This document shows positions 57,001-64,000 of a DNA stretch of 64,000 nucleotides, one piece after another. Every line of letters begins with the position of its first letter. The first letter of the stretch is position 1. The notes under the pieces were generated by a model. It was not told where the DNA came from and ran no database searches. It saw only the letters and a program-made list of their open reading frames with translations. The DNA is taken from positions 78,536,145-78,600,144 of the forward strand of contig OW240912.1 in the NCBI GenBank assembly GCA_933207985.1, in the 5' to 3' direction. Origin of the DNA: Pelobates cultripes. Taxonomy: Eukaryota > Chordata > Amphibia > Anura > Pelobatidae. Position numbers and translations under genes: made by a program.

Positions 57001-57175
57001 CCTTTTGTCAAGCTTGTCAAATGTAGATAAAATAGAGACAAAGTAGTCCTTACTTTGTGTCAGAATACCTTTTGATAGGGTTGGAATTTCAGTGACATTC
57101 CACACAATTAATAATAAAGATTCTATCTTTATAAAATAAAAATTTTTGAGGTGGAGGGTGACAGAGCTACTTTAG
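57001..57175. repeat. Fragment of an interspersed repeat (agagacaaagtagtc family)
   Basis: agagacaaagtagtccttac, ggttggaatttcagtgacat and tctatctttataaaat match 34803-34970 and partly 31265-31345. No termini are recognisable. Confidence 0.5.
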
Positions 57176-58285
57176 ATCTAAGTCCCTTTGACCCCAAGTC
57201 TATCTAAAATTTTAATTAGGAGTTGACTCTAGCGTTCTTTTAAACCTCACAACATTTTAGGAGCAATGTCATGAAACTCGGGGCCTAAATCTTCTTGTGT
57301 GTATATATATATATAAAACTATAATCTTATATAATCCAAACCAGTTTCTTAACTTGTTTCGGTTTCCTAAACTCCTTTTAGTGTCTCAAACTTTCAGTAA
57401 GTGCCACGAACACCTTAAATCCCAACTCTTCCCTCCACTCACCCAGTATCTTTCCCCTAGTGTGTTAAATTCCCTATGTTTACATGCCCCAACATCAGAC
57501 ACCCCACAAAGTTATTTCCCCAACTTCTAATTCTTGACTCTCAACATCTCCACAGGTGGAATATAAAACAACTTGCATGTGTGGCCATCCATCTGAATGC
57601 CTACTTTTCTGCCTTGGAATGGTCATTCTCAATTGTATGCACAGTAGACTGCCTGCTCACTTGGTAGTGCAGACTTTTCTCAGTTCTTTCACCTGATCCT
57701 ACGTAGACCTGAACTGGCGCAAAGAGAGGATGCCACGTTATGGTAACTTCTAGTTAATTATGCTTACCTAAAAAAAAAAACAAAAAAACAATGTTGGCTG
57801 GTAAACAGATGTCTTTCGCCCACTGTCTTCCCAATGGCAAGTCCACATCTATTGGATTTTTGTATCCTTGTTTCACGGTTATATTTTCTAGTTTTTCCAG
57901 TTAACTTGCTACTTTGTGTGGAGAAACTATGAATCCTCTTGCTTATTTTTTATGTGACATTTCCTTCTGTGGGGCATCGGGGTGGAGGGGGCGGAGGAAC
58001 TATATCTGCAATAGGAAATCTGCAAAAATTTGCAATGTAGCTTGCACTTTAACTTTTCACCCCAAACTGGTTCAAGTTCTAACGATATGATATGCTGCAT
58101 GAGCTTGAAAGTCACTGATGTTTTTATTTCTGTCATTCCTGGCACTGACCTTGTTTGACTTTGATATATCATTTTTTTCCCCCCACTAGATTTTAAAACA
58201 AACTATAAATAAGAAGTTTATAGTATACAGTATATTGGTGAGAAAAGAAGCTTCACTTACAAAAATTAGGTTTTGCTTATCCACT
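57176..58285. other. Unannotated DNA
   Basis: Short AT array at 57303-57316; A-run at 57770-57790. No coding homology. Confidence 0.35.
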
Positions 58286-58400
58286 AAACCAAGCATATCA
58301 AACTAAAAGGCTAACACGGGCCAAATAAACAAGGTTTACGTTTATGTGGGCCACAAAAAAAAAAGTTCAACCTAGACCAACACAAACTAAAATTACTTGT
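58286..58400. mobile_element. hAT-like MITE left end (second copy of the 40439 family)
   Basis: aagcatatcaaactaaaagg, gggccaaataaacaaggttt and gtttatgtgggccacaaa match 40439-40505. The right end is not found; the sequence passes into a minisatellite. Confidence 0.6.
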
Positions 58401-58499
58401 ATCATTCTCATGCAAATATATGTAATACAGTAATATATTTGTATTATACATATAATACATATATATTACTCAAAAGTTTCACTTCAAGTTACTTACTAT

Positions 58500-59105
58500 A
58501 CCCCCCAATCTAATACACACCTCCCGCAGCCCCGCCCCTCCACTTGAATACACTGACCCCTCCCCCAATCTAATACACTGCTTCCCAATTTAATACACTG
58601 CCCCCACTCCCACCACTCTAATGTAATACACTGCCTCGTCTTCCTCCCCCAATATAATACACCACCCGCCTACCTCCACTCAAATTTAATACACTGCCCC
58701 CCCTCCCACCACACTAATTTAATACACTACCTGCCCTTCCTCCCCCAACATTAATACACTGCCTCCCCTCTCTCCCCCCACTTTAATACACTGCCTCTCC
58801 TCCTCCCTCCAATCTAATTTAATACACTGCCTTCCCTTCCCCCCACTCTAATACACTGCTCCCTCCCTTCCCCAATTAAATACACAACACCATCCCCCTT
58901 GCTTACCCCAATTTAACACACTGACCTCTCCCACCACTCTAATTCACTTCCCCCACCTCCTTCCGCCCAATTTAATAAACCGCCCCCAACTGTAATGCAC
59001 TGCTCCACCTCCCTACCCCCAATTCAATACACTACCCTCCCCCAATTGAATACACTGCCTCCCTCCCTGCCACCCAAATGTAATACTCTACACTACAGGA
59101 AGGTT
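58500..59105. repeat. Pyrimidine-rich minisatellite, about 600 bp
   Basis: About twenty units related to ccccccaatctaatacactg with variable C-rich spacers of 10-20 bp. It lies inside the 58286 element by analogy with the array at 40500. Open frames through it are low-complexity. Confidence 0.85.
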
Positions 59106-59129
59106 CCCCCAAGCCCCTATTACCCTACA

Positions 59130-59587
59130 TTAAAGGGACACTCCCGGCACCCAGACCACCTCTACCCATTGGAGTGGTCTGGATGCCAACTCCCACCACC
59201 CCCTGCAAATGTGTTTTTATGAACTACAATAATTACCATGCAAGGTTAAGTCCTCCTCTAGTGGCTGTCTGTGAAGACAGCCACTAGAGGGACTTCCGTG
59301 TTCTCAGAACATGAAAAGTGTTGTAAACGACCCTGGACGTCCTCACACTAGGCATGTCCCGTGTCGCCGGAATCCCCATAGGAAAGCATTGAATTGCCGC
59401 GCATGCGCATTAGGTCTCCCCCTGCCGGCTGACCGAGCGCAAAGGGACTTCGGCGCTGGATTCCGGTAAGTCACTGAAGTGGTTTTAACCCCTTCAGCAA
59501 CATAGGATGGGGGTGGGAGGGAGAGGGGCACTGCAGGGTCTTGCATAAACAGGAAAATGTTTTCCTGGCACTGGAGAGTCCCTTTAA
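59130..59587. mobile_element. T2-like MITE, GC-rich subfamily, complete
   Basis: TTAAAGGGACACTC (TTAA 59130-59133) and GAGAGTCCCTTTAA (TTAA 59584-59587) are the ends. Hairpins: gcacccagaccacc/agtggtctggatgc, and cctctagtggctgtct/agacagccactagagg (59257-59288). The caaaggg and cataggaaagcattg blocks are shared with 16800 and 42745. Confidence 0.9.
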
Positions 59588-59962
59588 GCAGTCTTCCAGT
59601 CAAGCCCTGCATGATCGTCTCTTTTCAAGCAGGCCACACGCTCCGCTGGCACTGCGAGCAACAGGGAAGGGGAAGTGACTGGCCTGCACACAGCCAGCCA
59701 TTCTGCGCATTGTAGCACCGCCACCGTATAGGACTCCATACGATGGAGCACACGATCGGCCACATCCCAGAGTAGAGGATCCATACAAGACTGCCCCATG
59801 CACAGTAGAAACACAGTTTAGTCGATTTTCCAGAACATATTTTTATGAAGCTTGTTTTCTTGCAAATATATTTTATACTTTAAGTGATTTATATTTTATG
59901 GCATTGGTTTAACATCACAACCTTCACTTGTTTATGGTTGTGGCTGTGTTTATTTTTATGGT
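59588..59962. other. Unannotated DNA
   Basis: Locally GC-rich 59600-59800 with no recognisable family motif; the overlapping minus-strand frames there are uninformative. Confidence 0.35.
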
Positions 59963-61588
59963 TGTGACAGACTGCCTGGCACCCCCGCCCAGGTACCTCC
60001 ATCAATCGCTGCTTCCTAGTACTTGCGAGCATAATAAACACTGAACTGGAACACCATAACCACTGTAAACCCCACGAACCGCCGCAGCTTGGTTGGGATT
60101 TCGCCGTCCTTCACCTACTCTGGACCCAAGACCAGGATCCAGCTTCCAGTGGGTAGACCTCTCCTAGTCAAGAGAGCGTAGCAGGAACAGCTCTTATAAG
60201 AGCTAGTGATTATACTCAGGGGAGTATTGTGATATAGGAATCCCAAGAGTGAATGTAGTTCTCCAGTGCCCCAAACATGAGCCAAGACTTCATGAAGGGG
60301 TAAACGAATCTCTCTTTAATTATATGACCATACCCATGCAAGGAGTACGCCCACAGGGACCTTTGTGGGGGACTGATTTGCAACTTCACAGACCACACAC
60401 AGCACACAATCCCTCCCCTCTGTTTGGGAGATAATTGGATCAGCAACTACTACCGTATATACTCGAGTATAAGCTGAGTTTTTCGGCACATTTTTTGTGC
60501 TGAAAAACCCCAACTCGGCTTATACTCGAGTCAATGTCTGTATTATGGCAGTTTACACTCATTACAAGCCCGGCGGTCCTGTTGGGGGCTGGCAGCGAGC
60601 TCTTACTTACCTTCCTGCAGCTCCTGTCAGCTCCCTCTGTAGACTTACACTGTAAACAGAACGGAGCTGACCGGGGAGCTGCACGGAGGAGGAGGGAGCT
60701 GACAGGAGCTGAAGGAAGGTAAGTAAGAGCTCACTGCCAGCCCCCCCACTGAACTGCCAATGCCACTGGACCACCAGCGATTTAATATTATTTTAATAAT
60801 AATAAAATATTATTATTAAAATAATATTATTATATATTATTTTAATATTTACATTAAAAAAATTTTTTAATGGTTTTTTGTCCCCCCTCCCTGCTTGTTG
60901 CCTGGCCAGGGAGGGGGGACAAAAAACATTTAAAAAAAATAATGCAAATATTAAAATAATAATAATATAATAATACAATAATATTATTTTAATATAATAT
61001 TATTTTATTATTATATTATTATTATTTTAATATTTGCTCGAGTATATACGGTAATTCTAATCCAATTATCTCCAAGCACAGAACAAACATACTTTTTTAA
61101 AAACACCCCAAAAGTACCCATAAAACCGCAAAAATGTTACATCCCCTGATAGCTCTGATCTGGGTGACCAAAATATCCAAAAATCACCCAGATCAGTTCA
61201 GGAATTTCCTGGAAGTAATTTATTTATCCGACCGCAGGTATGGTCCCATAGCCGAAAATAGGTCCATAGAATCGCGTCTAAGTGGCGTTGGAGGACCGAC
61301 CGGGAACCGCAACGTTTTCACGCGGAAAAAAAGTTTCAGTGCATTCACGGCTAAGTCCTCCTGAAGTCTTTTGGCGGTTTTGGTCCATGCAAACAAGATG
61401 GCCGCCACTTCGTGGTCGTCCATAGTAATTGCGGCCACCCAGACGAATGTATCAGTTAAGCTTAACAACCTCCAGGGTGGTCTCCAGTTTGTGCGGCTGT
61501 TCGATAAACTAACCATACAGTGCCAATTGCACAAACAGAGCCTGTCTAAAGTATTCTAGTCAGGTCTATTGCGGGGGCTATGGTCACA
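59963..61588 (-). mobile_element. Second LTR of the 13443 family, interrupted
   Basis: The ends on the plus strand are TGTGAC (59963) and GTCACA (61583-61588). Reverse-complemented, it matches the first LTR over ttccaggaaattcctgaac, gatctgggtgat, gctatcaggggatgt, gaggggagggattgtgt, tctcttgactaggagagg/tctcttggaggagagg-type sequence, ggcggttcgtgggg and the terminus. Without the 603-bp insertion at 60451-61053 the LTR is about 1,020 bp, close to the 951 bp of copy 1. No internal retroviral region or target duplication adjoins it. Confidence 0.8.
60451..61053. mobile_element. TA-flanked foldback element (mariner-like ends) inside the LTR
   Basis: TA then CCGTATATACTCGAG at the left and CTCGAGTATATACGG then TA at the right; a TA target suggests a Tc1/mariner relative. 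The interior is a chain of hairpins: cgagtataagctgag/ctcggcttatactcg, gtgccgaaaa-type arms near 60480-60510, gagctcttacttaccttcct/aggaaggtaagtaagagctc (60599-60733), ggttttttgtcccccctccc/gggaggggggacaaaaaac (60872-60928), and ATT/AAT arms. No transposase is present. Confidence 0.85.
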
Positions 61589-62388
61589 GGGTAGGATGCT
61601 GGCAAACAGGCCCCTCTAAAAACCAGTTACTTTCATCACAATGGTTATATTTTTTTTATCAGTGTTTGTGTGGAGACACTAAAAAGGATCAGTATTTAGA
61701 TCACTATTTCCTTTGTGTTTGATCACTTTTTTTTTAAACTATGAATTAGTTCACTAGGATAAAGTGACCTTCTTTGGTTCTCGTGTCCTAAAAATATTTC
61801 TAGCCTCCAAATCAGAAATTACATTTTCTCATGCATGTCAAACATAAAAGAATGTTTCTCCTTTTTTCTTACTCCGGACTGTGCTTGGTGGTATGGAGTC
61901 GTAACTGACATAACCACATACCATTGTAATTAATTCATGGTTGCAGTGGCACAAAAAAGAAAGTCTTGTTTTACCTGTTTTAAAAGACAGGAGCCTCCCT
62001 CATTAGACTTAATGAAATATTCATGTTGCTTTTTGCACATACTTGACATAGCTACATCTTTGTGGCTCTGATTTAGTGAAGAATAACATATTTCTCTTTG
62101 TTTCTGTGCTTATTTAAAATAAGCCACAAGCAAACACGTGGTATAGTTGGCTATTTTTCGGTATGTTCTGTATAGATTTTAGAAACTATTATTCAAATGT
62201 ATCTAGTTCTAAATCTGTGAACATTTACAGTGTGACGTTTAATGGAATGTCATCATGGTATTTTATTTTAAGAAGGAAAAAAATGTATCGGTTGAAAGGA
62301 AAGGCTGGTACAAGGGCATCTTTAGAAGCAAAGTATGTAATCGCATTATAGACTAATAGTGGAATTAATGCTCAAATATACATTCGAC
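61589..62388. other. Unannotated DNA
   Basis: No recognisable structure; T-rich 61647-61660 and 61728-61738. Confidence 0.35.
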
Positions 62389-63152
62389 CTGGGGTCAGCA
62401 ACCTTATAGCCCGTTTGCAATGTATGGCACTCGTGGTGCCTTTGCACGGCACTGAAAACTTCCAGAGCCAAACAGATGCTGGCATAGCAGGAATTTTTGG
62501 GGGACTTCATATATTTGCTAGTGCAAACCAAACCGTGATTGCAGATGGTGAGGGACAATCTGAAATTTATACATTGCATCATGTAGAAAAAGTGAACTTC
62601 CTCTCAGCACTTGTGAACAAGAATCTGCACTGGAGTAGAGCAGACCGCAGCAGCTTTCGCAGCTCCTGCCTTTTACCTGTACCTGGCTGTCCCGGTCCCC
62701 ACTGGATACAGGAAGCCACCCACACCGCTAGATATACACAGAGCTGCTGAAGAAGCTTCCTCCTCATACAAATAATACAGACCACCTACAGTCCCTACAA
62801 ACACAACACCACTGACAGTCCACATACACACACAACACCACAAGCAGCCCCACACATACACACCAAACACACTGTGACATATCATCCAGACACACAATTC
62901 CACAAGTAGCCCCCATACACAGCACCCCTAATAGATATCATAAACAATACCACAAACTACTCATGAACATATACAATATAACAACCCACATATGCACTAA
63001 TACAACGCTTCAAAGCAACTGCAGCACCCATAAATAGCACAGGCAGAATACGGCAAAACATACATAACTGAATTTAAAGAAAAATACAACCAGCACGCCA
63101 AGAGTTTTCAAGATCTTGTTTTGGCACAGTACTACTAAAAGGTTGCCTACAC
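62389..63152 (-). mobile_element. hAT-like MITE with CA array, copy 2
   Basis: The left tip ctggggtcagcaacctt and right tip aaaaggttgcctacaccc. Reverse-complemented it follows copy 1 (54277-54933) through gtactgtgccaaaac, tgggtgctgcagttgc, atgttcatgagtagtttgtg, agctctgtgtatatcta and gcactagcaaatat. Extra sequence relative to copy 1 (about 62540-62640 and part of the array) accounts for its greater length. No target duplication was found. Confidence 0.8.
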
Positions 63153-63479
63153 CCAGTGCCGTACTAAGGGGGGGAGGGGGTGGCAAAAATCCTTGCACCG
63201 GCCCTGGCTGGAGGGGGCTGTGAGCTGTGGCCGCACAGTGCCCCATGGTAGTTAGGGTGCCGTCCGGCCAGTACAGCTCACACAAGCAAACCGCTGATAA
63301 ACTGGCCGCACGGAGGAAAAGTGGGGCGGAGCTAAGCAAAATCAGGGCGAAGCCAAACTGACACTGGAGACGGGGCTAAATATGGCTCTTACCCACTGCT
63401 GTTAGGAGGTGCAGCAAGATGGAATCTCTGCTTCTCCACAGGCTTCAGAGAAGGACTGCAGGGAATCCAGTCCTCCTCC
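63153..63479. other. Probable start of another repeat
   Basis: agtgccgtactaaggggggg followed by ccttgcaccggccctggctg resembles hAT-like MITE ends (compare ggctggtgcaag at 24349). No second end lies within the window. Confidence 0.35.
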
Positions 63480-64000
63480 ATCGCACTGTCTGTGAGACTG
63501 TCTGTGTGTAACTGTCTGTATGTGTCTGTGTAACTGTATGCCTGTAACTGTGTGTGTGAGACTGACTGTCTGCCTGTGTGAGACTGTCTGCCTGTAACTG
63601 TGTGCGTGACTGTCTGCCTGTAACTGTGTGTGTCTGTCTGTAACTGACTGTGTGTGTAATTGTCGGCCTGACTGTCTGTGACTGTATGTGTGACTGTGTG
63701 CCTGTAACTGTGTGTGTGTGTGTAACTCTCTGCCTGTGACAGTGTGTGTGAGTGACTGTATATGTGACTGTCTGTAACTGTGTGCGTGACTGTCTGGCTA
63801 TGACTGTGAATGTGACTGCATGTGACTATGTGTGGCTGTCTGCCTGTGACTGTTTGATGTTGCATGTCTGCTGCTGTCGTGTGCGTGTCAATGTATATAT
63901 GACTGTCTGTGACTGCATGTATGTCTGTGTGCGTGTGACTGTCTGCCTGTAACTGTGTGTGTGACTGTCTGCCTGTAACTGTGTGTGTGTGACTGTCTGC
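63480..64000. repeat. Minisatellite (about 26-bp unit), open at the window edge
   Basis: Units close to gtgactgtctgcctgtaact plus gtgtgt recur from about 63480 to the end with length variants. There are no conserved spacers, so it is not a CRISPR array. The array is incomplete in this window. Confidence 0.9.

Noticed and set aside
63480..64000. CRISPR-like array
   Set aside because: Repeat units are contiguous and variable with no unique spacers; this is a minisatellite in a vertebrate genome.

Overview
The window looks like non-coding DNA from a large, repeat-rich vertebrate genome, most likely a frog. That inference rests on the repeat families present: dense TTAA-flanked T2/Kolobok-like MITEs (termini TTAAAGG(G/A)ACACTATAG and variants), hAT-type non-autonomous elements, CR1, L2-like and L1-like LINEs, LTR copies of one family, and a Ngaro/DIRS-type tyrosine-recombinase retrotransposon carrying an SGNH hydrolase. 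There is no bacterial, phage or CRISPR organisation. I find no exon, tRNA or rRNA of a host gene that I can defend. Every stretch of recognisable protein homology belongs to a transposable element, and most of these stretches are broken. The window is best read as intergenic or deep-intronic DNA.

Layout. 1-3.7 kb: a palindromic MITE abutting a 2.3 kb TTAA-flanked element packed with hairpins, a long TA array and a perfect 86-bp-arm palindrome. 3.7-12.7 kb: MITEs, an L2-like LINE 3' end inserted into one MITE, and a G-rich long inverted repeat (8.8-9.6 kb). 13.4-14.4 kb: an LTR with TGTGAC/GTCACA ends. 17.6-20.8 kb: the protein-richest block, a Ngaro-like element (reverse transcriptase, RNase H, tyrosine recombinase, SGNH hydrolase) apparently nested in a MITE end. 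23.0-23.7 kb: a clean hAT MITE with a perfect 8-bp target duplication. 24-26 kb: a composite repeat and a 750-bp long inverted repeat. 29.4-30.7 kb: L1-like remains. 32.9-44.3 kb: many MITEs, one hAT nested in a MITE, a 5'-truncated L1 tail holding a hAT-like element, and an old L2 fragment. 48.1-49.9 kb: an antisense CR1 LINE with endonuclease, reverse transcriptase and C-terminal regions and a large internal deletion. 52.2-53.7 kb: a 5'-truncated L1 with a perfect 17-bp target duplication. 54.3-54.9 and 62.4-63.2 kb: two inverted copies of one hAT-like element. 59.1-61.6 kb: a MITE, then a second LTR of the same family on the minus strand, split by a TA-flanked element made of hairpins. 63.5-64 kb: a minisatellite that runs off the window.

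The genes do not work together as a host pathway. The only functional module is the Ngaro-like element, whose enzymes would reverse-transcribe, degrade the RNA template and integrate a DNA circle. It carries a single-base frameshift in RT, a two-base slippage in RNase H, a stop and a catalytic Arg-to-Trp change in the recombinase, and a stop in the hydrolase, so this copy is dead. I see no convincing new biological system. The most interesting material is structural: nested insertions that can be ordered in time, hairpin and minisatellite modules shared between unrelated MITEs, and the unusual termini of the Ngaro-like element.
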